Below are positions 1-8,042 of a DNA stretch of 64,000 nt, one piece after another. A program made the translations under genes and the position numbers. The DNA comes from Ascidiimonas sp046199005 (lineage in GTDB: Bacteria; Bacteroidota; Bacteroidia; Flavobacteriales; Flavobacteriaceae). Positions within the stretch are counted from its first letter, which is position 1, and each line of letters starts with the position of its first letter. The stretch spans positions 3,410,001 to 3,474,000 of the forward strand of contig CP176050.1 in assembly GCA_046199005.1 (NCBI GenBank), written 5' to 3'. Below the pieces are notes generated by a model. The model searched no databases and had not been told where the DNA came from. It saw only the letters and a list, made by a program, of their open reading frames with translations.

Positions 1-2
1 TT

Positions 3-1091
3 TTCAATGCTTCCGGTCTTACCCAATTTGAAACCATTGACACACGTTTGTTAGAAAATGGAATCCTTACTAATATTACCGGAAAAATAAGCAAGAAACT
101 TATAGGGTTTGTACCGCTATTCGCAACAAGATCTCAAGATCAACGTCGGGTAAAAGTATTACTTAAATCAAAACCGACCGACGAAGAGGTAATCAAGGGT
201 CTTCATATGATGGCTGCCTCTATTAATCCCGAACTTTCCAACCTCATCAAGAAAACAAAAGATTCACTTGAATATAAGAATTGTCACTTAAAGGAACTTG
301 AGGTATTCACATTTCTTCATAAAAATAACTATGAACAAATCCCTGAATTTTACGGTTCTTATAAAAATAATCGGAGAGAAATCTATATGGTAGCACTCGA
401 ATTTCTCGACGATCAGAAATTAGTACTTTACAACAGCGAGAATTACCCGGAACATTGGAAACAGTCGCACATAGAAGAAGTCATAAAAGCTGCTACAGAT
501 TTTCATAGTTTGATGCACCTTCCTGAAGCGATCCATCAAATACCTTCCGTGCAAAGTTTTGATCCAGTTGGTGCTATTGAATTATACGATAAGTTGTTAT
601 CAATCTTACTAAAAGAAACTGAGGATAGCTATAAATTTGGTCAATTGGAAATGCTCTTAGACGAAATACGTCGTGACCGTTTTAACCATCAAAGTGCGTT
701 ACCGAAAACCGTTATCCATAACGATTACAATCCTCGAAACATTGCAATTAGAAATGATGGAACGGCAGTAATCTATGATTGGGAATTGGCTGTTGTAGAT
801 CATCCACATCGAGATATTGTTGAATTTTTGAGCTTTGTACTTCCCAGTGATTTTTCAAATGATCTTATGATGCATTACCTGAATTTTCATTATGAGACCC
901 TCCCGGAAAATTGGAAAACTTCTTATTCTAGAAAAGACTGGTTTAAAGGCTACCGGGAAAACCTTGTTAACTTTATAGTAACCCGTGCCGTATTTTATGA
1001 TGTTGCCAGCATTCTCATAGCATACGAATTCTCAGATCGTATATTACGCAATGCCTTTCGAATGCTTCAATTTCTGAAGGAGCATGCATAG
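3..1091 (+). CDS. APH/choline-kinase-like phosphotransferase (5' end outside window)
   Basis: Small-molecule kinase of the aminoglycoside phosphotransferase/choline kinase fold. The frame is open from base 3 with no upstream ATG in the window, so the true start lies outside; the first internal start-like codon is a TTG at 48. Seen: the catalytic loop VIHNDYNPRNIAI (Brenner H-x-D-x4-N type) and the metal-binding IYDWELA about 15 residues later, near the middle of the C-terminal lobe. The substrate cannot be read from sequence; choline, ethanolamine, a sugar or a lipid alcohol are all possible. The stop overlaps the next start by 8 bases, so it is translationally coupled to a CarS-like membrane enzyme, which makes a lipid-head-group or polyprenol substrate attractive (inference). 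Confidence 0.75.
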   Translation, partial: FNASGLTQFETIDTRLLENGILTNITGKISKKLIGFVPLFATRSQDQRRVKVLLKSKPTDEEVIKGLHMMAASINPELSNLIKKTKDSLEYKNCHLKELEVFTFLHKNNYEQIPEFYGSYKNNRREIYMVALEFLDDQKLVLYNSENYPEHWKQSHIEEVIKAATDFHSLMHLPEAIHQIPSVQSFDPVGAIELYDKLLSILLKETEDSYKFGQLEMLLDEIRRDRFNHQSALPKTVIHNDYNPRNIAIRNDGTAVIYDWELAVVDHPHRDIVEFLSFVLPSDFSNDLMMHYLNFHYETLPENWKTSYSRKDWFKGYRENLVNFIVTRAVFYDVASILIAYEFSDRILRNAFRMLQFLKEHA

Positions 1092-1599
1092 ACTTGTTTT
1101 TCATATGATGGTGCTCTTTATTCCGTTAACGGTCACCTTGATCTTACATATGTTAGTGGTAAAGCGTAATAGTTTTTCAGCCTTGACGATCCCAATTTCA
1201 AAAAATATCTTTGGGAAAAATAAAACATGGAGAGGATTTGTATTTGTTCCGCTGGTAAACGCATTTTTTTCTGCGGTATTAGCCATGCTTCTCCAACGTA
1301 ACTTATTAGAGTTCGCAGTGGTTGGAAGTATACTTGGGCTCGCTTACATTCTTGCTGAACTTCCTAATTCTTATTTCAAACGGAAACTCAATATTCCTCC
1401 GGGGGGAAGACATCCGCATTTTCCACTTTTGTTTCTTTTTATTGATAAGGCAGACTCGATAACCGGAGTGTTGCTGGTATACTATCTTATAACAGATCTT
1501 AGTCTCGCCGAAACATTCGTGATCTTCTGTGTTGCAATGGTTCTTCATTTTACCGTGTCAACACTGCTATACAGGCTCAAAATAAAATCTTCTATCTGA
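1084..1599 (+). CDS. CarS-like CDP-archaeol/CDP-alcohol synthase family membrane protein
   Basis: 171-aa integral membrane protein with about five hydrophobic segments. Motifs seen: FGKNKTWRGF near residue 43-52, matching the G-K-x-K-T-W-R-G signature of CDP-archaeol synthase (CarS/DUF46), and IDKADSITG near residue 120, the D-x2-D-S-x2-G type signature of CTP-dependent cytidylyltransferases of this group. The length agrees with CarS proteins (about 170 aa). In archaea CarS transfers CMP from CTP to unsaturated archaetidic acid. The bacterial substrate is unknown, but a phosphorylated isoprenoid or glycerolipid is expected. It overlaps both neighbours (8 bases upstream, 1 base downstream, TGATG), so it is part of a tight operon. 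Confidence 0.7.
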   Translation: MHRLVFHMMVLFIPLTVTLILHMLVVKRNSFSALTIPISKNIFGKNKTWRGFVFVPLVNAFFSAVLAMLLQRNLLEFAVVGSILGLAYILAELPNSYFKRKLNIPPGGRHPHFPLLFLFIDKADSITGVLLVYYLITDLSLAETFVIFCVAMVLHFTVSTLLYRLKIKSSI

Positions 1600-4073
1600 T
1601 GTACCTGATTTCTTTAGACCAGCATATTTCTGAAAATTTGGTAGGAGCCAAGGGATATCACCTAGGAATTATGAGGGCAGCGGGTTTTCCGGTACCCGAA
1701 GGTTTTGTGGTAAAGAGCAATGCGTTTGAGGATTTTCACCTTGCCGAAAAAACACCTGATCAGGGCTTCAGACAGGAACTGAAAGACCATCTTGCTAACA
1801 TAAACGCAAATGCCTATATGGTGCGGAGTTCTGCCATAGGTGAAGATGGAGCTGAAACCTCTTTTGCCGGGCAGTTGGATTCTTTTATTTGCATAGCTGA
1901 CGAAGAAGAAGTCATTCTTGAAAATATTATAAGGTGTTGGTCGTCTTACAACAAAGAAAACGTAGCGGTTTACGGTGCTCATAAAGGCAAGGAGCTTGCG
2001 GGAATGGCAGTGGTCGTACAAAAGCTCATAGATCCTGATTATGCAGGCGTCATATTTACCAGAAGCCATCTGAAAGAAGGAGAAATGCTGGCAGAGTATG
2101 TGGTTGGTCATGGGGAAGCCCTGGTTTCGGGGCAGGTAAATCCTGAAAGTGTGCATTATTCGATTTCAGAAAAGAATATGGATACGGAGGTGCCTTTTAA
2201 TTTGCTTAAAGGGTTTGAAATAGCAAGACGTCTTGAGTTATTTTACGGGCATCCGCTAGACGTAGAATGGGCGGTAAAAGACAATGCATTTTACGTAGTA
2301 CAAGCCAGACCCATTACCACAAGGGTGAAGGAGACTCCTCAATTCTGGTCTAACACCAATGTAAATGAGAACTACCCAGACCCTATTAGTCCGCTCCTAT
2401 ATTCTATCGCACGGGATTCTTATTATCATTACTTCAAAAATCTGTCAAAACTCTTTCAGGTGAAGGAAGAAACCATCAGATCTCTGGAAGGCGCCTACAG
2501 TAATATTATAGGTGTATGGGGATGTCATATGTATTATAACATGAGTAGCATACATGAGATCATCTCGCAATCTCCTTTTTCAGAGACCCTGATGAAATCA
2601 TTTGATAATTTTGTCGGGTACACCGCAGATCAGGCACATCAACCTAAACGAGCAACCTTAAAAAATAAGATCAGATTTGTACGGGATTTTATCCGATTTA
2701 ACTTTTTTCTCGAAAAAAACATAACTTATTTTGAGAAACTAGCCGACAACTACAGTACAGAAGCAAAAAATGCGGTAAGTCTTAGCGAACTAAAAAAAGC
2801 ATTTCACGGTTTTATTGAGATCCGTATGCATAGTTGGTATAAGGCGTCGTTAGCAGATTTTTTTGCCATGATCTCCCATGGTGTTTTGGGAGCCTATTGT
2901 AAGCTATTTTACAAAGAAGAAGGTATTGCAGTTCACAATAAACTTATTCAGGCTATACCCGATCTAATTAGCAGTAAGCCTATTATAGATACACATCACA
3001 TTAAATTAAAAATTCGGGAACATAAAGAACTCTATAAACAGTTTCAACGTTTGGACGCAAAAGATTTCTATTTGTTTCTACAAACAAACAGAGAGTATAG
3101 CCAGGTTTATCAATTAGTGGAAGACTACTTAGAGAACTGGGGATATCGATGTTCGGGCGAATTGATGCTCACGCACGATAATTATACCGAGAATCCTGCA
3201 CTGTTCATTGCACTTTTGCAACAATATGACAAACTCCCGGACAAAGATCCTGAAGCACTTATTCACGAAAAGTTTAAAGAGCGGAAGGATGTTATCCGTG
3301 ATTTTCGGAAGAAAATATTTTCTAAATATCACCTATTGTTTCCCATTTCCTTGTTTCATATAGGCGTGCTTAACCTATTGATCAAACTTGCTTCTAATGG
3401 TATCAGCAGCCGTGAAAGAGCGCGCTTAAAACAAGCGTTGTTGTATTTTAGATTCAAACAGGTGATTCAGAAAATAGGCAACACCTTTGTACGTCAGAAA
3501 CAATTGAAGGCTCCAGACGATGTTTTATTCCTCAGGTATCAGGAAATAGCCGAAAGCTTATCAAGCTCCGAAATGCTTCCGGAAAACTTAAGTCATCGAG
3601 TTGAAGCGAGAAAGTTTGAATTTGAAACCCAAAGCAAACTTACTTATCCTGATGACTTTCAAACGTTTATGGGATCATATCCTTCTCCAGAAAATGTGAT
3701 CTCCAAGCATACAAATGATTCCGGAAGTGAAGGTGATATTACTGGATTGTCTGCTTGTGGAGGGCTGGTAAAAGGAAGAGCGATGGTTTTAGAGTCTGTA
3801 TTAGAAGCCGATAAGTTAAAAAAAGGTGATATTTTAGTAACACGGCAAACCGATCCGGGATGGGTGGTTGTATTTCCATTGATTAGCGGACTCATTGTAG
3901 AACGCGGCGGCATGCTCTCTCATGGGGCGATCGTGTCTCGTGAATTCGGGATACCCGCCATCGTTGGCGTGCATAAGGCTACGTCAAGATTAAAAGACGG
4001 AGATCAAATTTTGTTAAACGCTAACACCGGAAGCATTACAATTTTAGATGAAGGTACTACTGATCTATCTTAA
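1599..4073 (+). CDS. PEP synthase / rifampicin-phosphotransferase-like enzyme
   Basis: 824-aa protein with the three-part layout of PEP synthase relatives. An N-terminal PPDK-type ATP-grasp domain (about 1-240) shows GAKGYHLG, MVRSSAIGEDG, ETSFAGQLDS and the closing VQARPIT. A long central region (about 250-690) has no motif I recognise. A C-terminal swivelling phosphohistidine domain (about 725-815) carries TDPGWV, the active-site GGMLSHGAIVSRE (catalytic His in LSH) and FGIPAIVG. Size and layout match rifampicin phosphotransferase (about 865 aa) and PigC/RedH-type condensing enzymes rather than true pyruvate dikinases, because the pyruvate/PEP barrel is absent. Such enzymes activate a substrate with the beta-phosphate of ATP. 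Antibiotic inactivation is possible, but the operon context favours a biosynthetic step. Confidence 0.75.
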   Translation: MYLISLDQHISENLVGAKGYHLGIMRAAGFPVPEGFVVKSNAFEDFHLAEKTPDQGFRQELKDHLANINANAYMVRSSAIGEDGAETSFAGQLDSFICIADEEEVILENIIRCWSSYNKENVAVYGAHKGKELAGMAVVVQKLIDPDYAGVIFTRSHLKEGEMLAEYVVGHGEALVSGQVNPESVHYSISEKNMDTEVPFNLLKGFEIARRLELFYGHPLDVEWAVKDNAFYVVQARPITTRVKETPQFWSNTNVNENYPDPISPLLYSIARDSYYHYFKNLSKLFQVKEETIRSLEGAYSNIIGVWGCHMYYNMSSIHEIISQSPFSETLMKSFDNFVGYTADQAHQPKRATLKNKIRFVRDFIRFNFFLEKNITYFEKLADNYSTEAKNAVSLSELKKAFHGFIEIRMHSWYKASLADFFAMISHGVLGAYCKLFYKEEGIAVHNKLIQAIPDLISSKPIIDTHHIKLKIREHKELYKQFQRLDAKDFYLFLQTNREYSQVYQLVEDYLENWGYRCSGELMLTHDNYTENPALFIALLQQYDKLPDKDPEALIHEKFKERKDVIRDFRKKIFSKYHLLFPISLFHIGVLNLLIKLASNGISSRERARLKQALLYFRFKQVIQKIGNTFVRQKQLKAPDDVLFLRYQEIAESLSSSEMLPENLSHRVEARKFEFETQSKLTYPDDFQTFMGSYPSPENVISKHTNDSGSEGDITGLSACGGLVKGRAMVLESVLEADKLKKGDILVTRQTDPGWVVVFPLISGLIVERGGMLSHGAIVSREFGIPAIVGVHKATSRLKDGDQILLNANTGSITILDEGTTDLS

Positions 4074-4788
4074 ACAGCGATTTAATCCTGCTATTTTCGC
4101 CGGACTCACCCTTCTTTTAATTTTATTTTCTATACCGCTCCCCTTTAATAACAAAAGTGTTTTGCTTTACGTATTTCCTGTTTTTGTTCTTCTGGCTATC
4201 TTAAGGCTTTACGATGATTTAATGAGTTATAAGGTAGACGCAGTTAAAGCTAACCGCATTTATGTGCATAAAGAATCACGAAATTTACTGGCGCTTATTT
4301 TGGCCGGATTCACCTTTCTTTTCCTTTTTGCATTGTTCTTCTTTCATCCCATTCTGGCGGGTACAATGGCTGTTTTTTTAATGCTTAATGATGTTTTATA
4401 CCGGTTACTCTTTCGCCGTGGCCATTCTAGGTATTTTCTACCGCTTATCAAATACCCTGTTATTGCAGTGGTTTTGTATTATCTGACGACCTCCGGATTT
4501 TCATGGTTACTGGCGCTTTGCATCATGATAGCCTTATTTTTCTCTTTTATTAGTTTTGAGATCCTGGATGACGATAGCTTCCCGACTACCAACGGAATAC
4601 TATCATTGTGCAGCAATATTTCGGTAGGTGCTGTTATTGTCGGATTTGGCACTTTACAAGACTGGTGGATTTCTGTATTGATTTTAATTTTAGGAAACCT
4701 TATTATTCATTACAAGCCTAAAGGTGCAGCGTACATTTTTATAGTGTTTGTATTAGCGAGCAAGTTAGTGTTAGAAGTGGTGGGGTGA
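4048..4788 (+). CDS. UbiA-like membrane prenyltransferase homologue
   Basis: 246-aa protein, almost entirely hydrophobic (about 7-8 membrane segments). The first conserved loop reads RLYDDLMSYKVDAVKANR (about 53-70). It resembles the UbiA N-D-x2-D-x3-D motif followed by the N-R of the family, but one Asp position is Ser. A second Asp cluster, SFEILDDDS (about 170-178), sits where UbiA enzymes have their second D-rich loop. UbiA enzymes move a prenyl chain onto an acceptor; geranylgeranylglyceryl phosphate in the lipid branch. Slightly short for the family (about 280-300 aa). The start overlaps the preceding gene by 26 bases, so it is co-expressed. Altered Asp residues leave catalytic activity open. 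Confidence 0.55.
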   Translation: MKVLLIYLKQRFNPAIFAGLTLLLILFSIPLPFNNKSVLLYVFPVFVLLAILRLYDDLMSYKVDAVKANRIYVHKESRNLLALILAGFTFLFLFALFFFHPILAGTMAVFLMLNDVLYRLLFRRGHSRYFLPLIKYPVIAVVLYYLTTSGFSWLLALCIMIALFFSFISFEILDDDSFPTTNGILSLCSNISVGAVIVGFGTLQDWWISVLILILGNLIIHYKPKGAAYIFIVFVLASKLVLEVVG

Positions 4789-4926
4789 TTTTCACACTTA
4801 ATAGAGACTTTTAGAAACTTCTTGCAATTTTATAAAATAGCAGAATAGAATATATATCCTTCCAAAGCTAAAACTTGTGGTGTAACTTGTTTTTAATCAA
4901 AGTTTTAAACACGCACAAACAGTTTT

Positions 4927-4948
4927 GCGCCAATTTACCACACTACCC
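4927..4948. repeat. IS1-family terminus-like motif
   Basis: On the minus strand it reads GGTAGTGTGGTAAATTGGCG (inner 20 bases), very like the E. coli IS1 left end GGTGATGCTGCCAACTTACT as remembered. It lies 9 bp past the stop of the last immunity-type gene of orphan RHS cassette 1. No transposase is attached, so it is a solo end or border repeat. The rest of 4789-4957 is AT-rich with no gene visible. Confidence 0.55.
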
Positions 4949-4957
4949 ATAATACTT

Positions 4958-5374
4958 TTATAGAGATATTTTCAATAATATACCCAAAGTTAAAAGCAAC
5001 AAAGGTATAGTCATAAAAATCAATATGTCATAAAGTTTTTTATGTGTAACATTATTGAACTTCTTACTTAAATCTTCATATTCTTTAACCTTTCTTCTAA
5101 AATATGAGCTAAAAATAAAATACATTAATACAGCCATCCCTAATTTAAGTAGCTTTGAGTTGTAAGTATTTAATAATGAATACTGTCGTAATACTTTTGT
5201 TATATCCAATAATTCAAATATCCCGAAGAATAAAATAGAAGAAAAAATTATTCCATACAAACTCAATAAGTTCTTTGACCTTTCCAAATTCCATTCATTA
5301 TCACTTCCTCTTTTTGAAAAAAAATAAACAATCCTGTAGGTGTAATAATCTACTATTTCAGTTAAATAATTCAT
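4958..5374 (-). CDS. small membrane protein, candidate immunity protein of orphan RHS tip 1
   Basis: 138-aa protein of no recognised family. It has three hydrophobic segments: about 33-55 (a YGIIFSSILFFGIFEL-type helix), about 76-93 and about 115-136. It overlaps the preceding small gene by 4 bases and is the third gene of the tip-1 cassette. The tip-1 toxin candidate is itself hydrophobic near its C-terminus, and membrane-acting toxins are typically neutralised by membrane immunity proteins, so an immunity role is a reasonable inference from position and topology only. Confidence 0.5.
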   Translation of the reverse strand: MNYLTEIVDYYTYRIVYFFSKRGSDNEWNLERSKNLLSLYGIIFSSILFFGIFELLDITKVLRQYSLLNTYNSKLLKLGMAVLMYFIFSSYFRRKVKEYEDLSKKFNNVTHKKLYDILIFMTIPLLLLTLGILLKISL

Positions 5375-5769
5375 TGTTTTAAGATTTGTTCAAAGGTTGT
5401 TGCTACCTTAATTCTACTAAGCCAATTAGCTTCAAAATCCTCTATGCCATTAAACCTTTTTATATTATCAATTATATGCGATTTTAAATCAGCTATCTGC
5501 ATACTTTCCTCTGTCTTTTCAAAACGTAATTTAACCTTATAAAAATTAGGCAGAAAACTAAATGCTTTCTTCCAAGACGCAGGTAATTCCCTACCCACAA
5601 CTTTGTATATTGAGCCGTTAGAATCTATATACTTATTATTTAAAAAAAACTTTGTATAAACATTCTCATTAGAAGTATATATCACTCCCTCTTCTAAGAG
5701 TATTATAGAATAATCTATGTCACTATTGTTCCATTCTTCTATGCTTATATTTAAAATTGGGTACTTCAT
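5371..5769 (-). CDS. small soluble protein, candidate immunity protein of orphan RHS tip 1
   Basis: About 132-aa soluble, acidic protein starting MKYPILNISIEEWNNS. I chose the ATG at 5769 rather than one further upstream inside the toxin gene, because it starts 5 bases past the toxin stop (5774) and gives a compact domain. No family recognised. Its position immediately after an RHS C-terminal tip, and its size, are those of polymorphic-toxin immunity genes. It overlaps the next gene by 4 bases (translational coupling). Whether this gene or the following membrane protein is the true antidote cannot be decided from sequence. Confidence 0.55.
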   Translation of the reverse strand: MKYPILNISIEEWNNSDIDYSIILLEEGVIYTSNENVYTKFFLNNKYIDSNGSIYKVVGRELPASWKKAFSFLPNFYKVKLRFEKTEESMQIADLKSHIIDNIKRFNGIEDFEANWLSRIKVATTFEQILKQ

Positions 5770-5773
5770 AGAT

Positions 5774-7030
5774 CTACTCCCTAAAATCATATACTGGTCC
5801 ATAATGCTCATCTAATCTATCACCAATTCCTTTTCCAGTGAATAAGTATGTACCAAAATCAGCAACAAAATATATTCCAGACACGACAGCTCCAAAACCT
5901 GTAAAAGAAGCGCCTATCATAATGCTATTAATTACGTGAGATGGCTTAACTTGACCTGTATCTATTACGTCATATACTGTCAAAGCACCAGCAACAACTC
6001 CTAATTTATTACCTACAGCCCTAATTCCTTTAACTTTATTGACTTGGTTTAATCTTGCCTGTTTTGCAAAATTATTATTCCAATAAGACTGACCATTAGC
6101 CGTCTTACTCCATCTGGTAACTACTTTACCGTTCTTTTGAATGTTATAAAGTTCATTTGACCTCCAATATGCACCTCTGTAAACAACTGCACTTGAAGTT
6201 ATACCTACTCCTATATTTGCATATTGAACAGCATCCGAAGACGGTTGTGAATACCACCGTGTTTTATAAATATTTTGCTCTATTTGATTAGCAGTATTTT
6301 GATAACTTTCTTGATTCCCTAATGTGACTGTTACTTCTGGCAAAGCGGTTGAACTACCAGGCGAAGTATTAAACGCTGTATCATCACTTGTATAGCCAAC
6401 ATAACCACCATCATCAGTGTAAAAACCAGAATGTCCATCATTTTGCCAAGTTGTACGACCCGAACCACTTCTGTTAAACATATCCATCAGTACATTTTCC
6501 TCTATCAATCCCGTTGGGTCACTCCAAAATACTGGATTATTATAAGCGAAACGGTATGGCGTAATTGAAGGCACTAAAGCTGCAAGTCTATCTATTCCAT
6601 TAAATCTACCAATTGCAGGGTCATACTGCCTAAAGGTCATTTCCTGAACATTCAAGCTTAAAGACTCATCAAATTGCTGTCCGTTAAATGTAAATTGTTG
6701 ACCAACATTTGTGGAAATAATTACATTATTATATCCTTGGTGGCGCATCCCGAAGGGATAAAAATGTGATTCCTTTATAATCTCTGAACTATCCACAGAG
6801 CCATTGCCGTCTGCATCAGAATAGGTAAGTCTAACGTTTCCTAAATGGTCTTTATATTGAAAAACGTAATTGAACGATAAGATTTCTCCTGACGTCGAAA
6901 TGACAGGTTCAATGTAGCCCTCTACAGTATTAAAGAATTGCAGATTGCTATTCTCATAGATATAGTTTCCGGCATACTCTGTGCTCGTCAAAGAACTTTC
7001 TGCGGTATCGTTAACTATTTTTTTGCCCAC
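5774..7030 (-). CDS. orphan RHS C-terminal tip 1 (RHS core plus candidate toxin domain)
   Basis: 418-aa fragment of an RHS protein. It begins with the last part of the RHS shell (KKIVNDTAESS, YKDHLGNVRLTYSD), continues through the RHS-associated core (YDPAIGRFNGIDRLA, PYRFAYNNP) to the hallmark DPTGL cleavage-type motif at about residue 170, and ends in a unique domain of about 245 aa. The tip contains LPEVTVTLGNQE, a basic central part, and a hydrophobic stretch (around 355-400), suggesting a membrane-active toxin; no nuclease motif was seen. There is no signal peptide and no ordinary start: the GTG at 7030 lies inside a hairpin linker, and an in-frame TGA sits 13-15 bases upstream (7043-7045). 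It is therefore a silent or donor tip rather than an independent gene. Confidence 0.75.
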   Translation of the reverse strand: MGKKIVNDTAESSLTSTEYAGNYIYENSNLQFFNTVEGYIEPVISTSGEILSFNYVFQYKDHLGNVRLTYSDADGNGSVDSSEIIKESHFYPFGMRHQGYNNVIISTNVGQQFTFNGQQFDESLSLNVQEMTFRQYDPAIGRFNGIDRLAALVPSITPYRFAYNNPVFWSDPTGLIEENVLMDMFNRSGSGRTTWQNDGHSGFYTDDGGYVGYTSDDTAFNTSPGSSTALPEVTVTLGNQESYQNTANQIEQNIYKTRWYSQPSSDAVQYANIGVGITSSAVVYRGAYWRSNELYNIQKNGKVVTRWSKTANGQSYWNNNFAKQARLNQVNKVKGIRAVGNKLGVVAGALTVYDVIDTGQVKPSHVINSIMIGASFTGFGAVVSGIYFVADFGTYLFTGKGIGDRLDEHYGPVYDFRE

Positions 7031-7114
7031 GCGCCACCTGACTCATTCGTTTATCCTGAGCTTGTCGTAGGGCTAAAAATACCCCCTGGGCATTTTTTTA
7101 ACGCTCTGCCCTCC
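7025..7114. repeat. hairpin linker A, copy 1, at the break in the RHS core
   Basis: 90-bp sequence that interrupts the RHS core homology. In the parent gene the bases around 19781-19795 are continuous coding sequence, whereas here they are replaced by this linker, after which a short core remnant (from 7115) resumes. It has conserved ends (minus strand: GAGGGCAGAGCGTTAAAAA at one end, GGTGGCGCGTGGGC at the other) and a stem-loop at about 7075-7097 whose minus-strand RNA pairs AUGCCC with GGGUAU flanked by A5/U5, resembling a terminator. A second copy is at 9768-9857. Confidence 0.7.
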
Positions 7115-7186
7115 ACAGCGTCGTAAATATAAGTATTTACAAAATCACTATTTTGAAATATAAAGGAGAAGATTACGAGATATAGA

Positions 7187-7843
7187 TTACCCCAAAAAAT
7201 AAATCCGTAAATGCGCTTTCAGTATCGCTTTACTTTTTGAAAAACAGATCGTTCTTCTACCAAGCCTTTTGATATGGGTTCTTAAGGTAAGGTTCATACG
7301 TTCGATCTTGTTCGTACAGTATTTAAAAACTTTGTGAATGCTTTTCGGAACTAAACAAGGGTAAATATTAAGTTTATCGGTATAAATTTTCTTGGGTTGT
7401 AGTGATACCAATTTATCTATCAGAGATTTAATCGTTAGTTTCGTTTTAGATCCTACATAAAAGCCCATTACTTTACTGGTTTCTCTTTCAATGGCGTAGG
7501 TAATCCAGATGACATTCTTTTTGTTCCTAACAAAACTCCAAAGTTCATCGACTTCATAATTATTGCCTGTACCCTGAAATACCGGAGGTTTTATTCTTTT
7601 ACTGATTTTGAGTATTCTGGAAAGAACAGTTTTAGTCGATATATTTAAAATTCTGGCAATACTGCGAATACCACAGCCTTCTTTCAGCAAGCATTTGATC
7701 AATTTATTTATATCAGATTTATATGCTAAATAGGAATATTCTAGTTGAAAAGACTTAGCACATAGCTTACATTTAAACCGTTGTTTACCATTCCGTTTTC
7801 CTTTTTTAATATAGACATTATGGCTGCAATCTTTATATCTCAT
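7187..7843 (-). CDS. IS1-family transposase (single-frame InsAB-like)
   Basis: About 218 aa from the preferred ATG at 7843 (MRYKDCSHNVYIKKG); a longer frame would start inside the terminal repeat. N-terminal zinc-ribbon-like part with C-x(n)-C and CKLCAKSFQ, then an HTH (IRSIARILNISTKTVLSRIL), then the DDE-like catalytic part beginning YEVDELWSFV and ending in the IS1 signature ERMNLTLRTHIKRLGRRTIC. E. coli IS1 makes this protein by frameshifting between insA and insB; here both parts lie in one frame, as in many Bacteroidota IS1 elements. It ends IYFLG with stop TAA at 7187. Intact by eye, so possibly active. Confidence 0.85.
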   Translation of the reverse strand: MRYKDCSHNVYIKKGKRNGKQRFKCKLCAKSFQLEYSYLAYKSDINKLIKCLLKEGCGIRSIARILNISTKTVLSRILKISKRIKPPVFQGTGNNYEVDELWSFVRNKKNVIWITYAIERETSKVMGFYVGSKTKLTIKSLIDKLVSLQPKKIYTDKLNIYPCLVPKSIHKVFKYCTNKIERMNLTLRTHIKRLGRRTICFSKSKAILKAHLRIYFLG

Positions 7844-7882
7844 GCTTGCAAAAATAAACAAGCACCATTTTACCACACTATT
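7187..7882 (-). mobile_element. IS1-family insertion sequence (one end resolved)
   Basis: Contains an IS1-type transposase gene read on the minus strand. The transposase-proximal end carries the IS1-like terminal sequence at 7862-7881. The opposite end should lie near 7165-7187, where homology to the sister region at 9858-9930 stops (after the shared ...gaagattacgagat), but I could not find a matching inverted terminus there. The element may be end-damaged. It separates orphan RHS cassette 1 from cassette 2. Confidence 0.6.
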
Positions 7883-8038
7883 ATATTAAGAATCTATATT
7901 TCATGCCCTCTTAGAAACTTTTAGTTTTGAAAAGCATCTATATCATAACATGAAAAGAACTTTAACTTTAGCTTAGAACGCTGAAAATCAAACATCAAGA
8001 CACTTTGTTCTGCAAAAGCACCAGTTTACAACATTACC
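7862..8038. repeat. ~155-bp non-coding repeat bounded by two IS1-terminus-like motifs (copy 1)
   Basis: Two directly repeated 20-21-bp motifs (7862-7881 and 8018-8038; plus strand GCACCA..TTTACxACAxTA) lie 156 bp apart. The segment between them resembles 9954-10129 along its length (shared blocks such as agaactttaa, gacacttt and caaaagcaccagttta). The 8018 motif ends 4 bp before the stop of the cassette-2 immunity gene. The 7862 motif doubles as the end of the IS1 element. No gene is seen inside. Confidence 0.6.
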
Positions 8039-8042
8039 CTAA

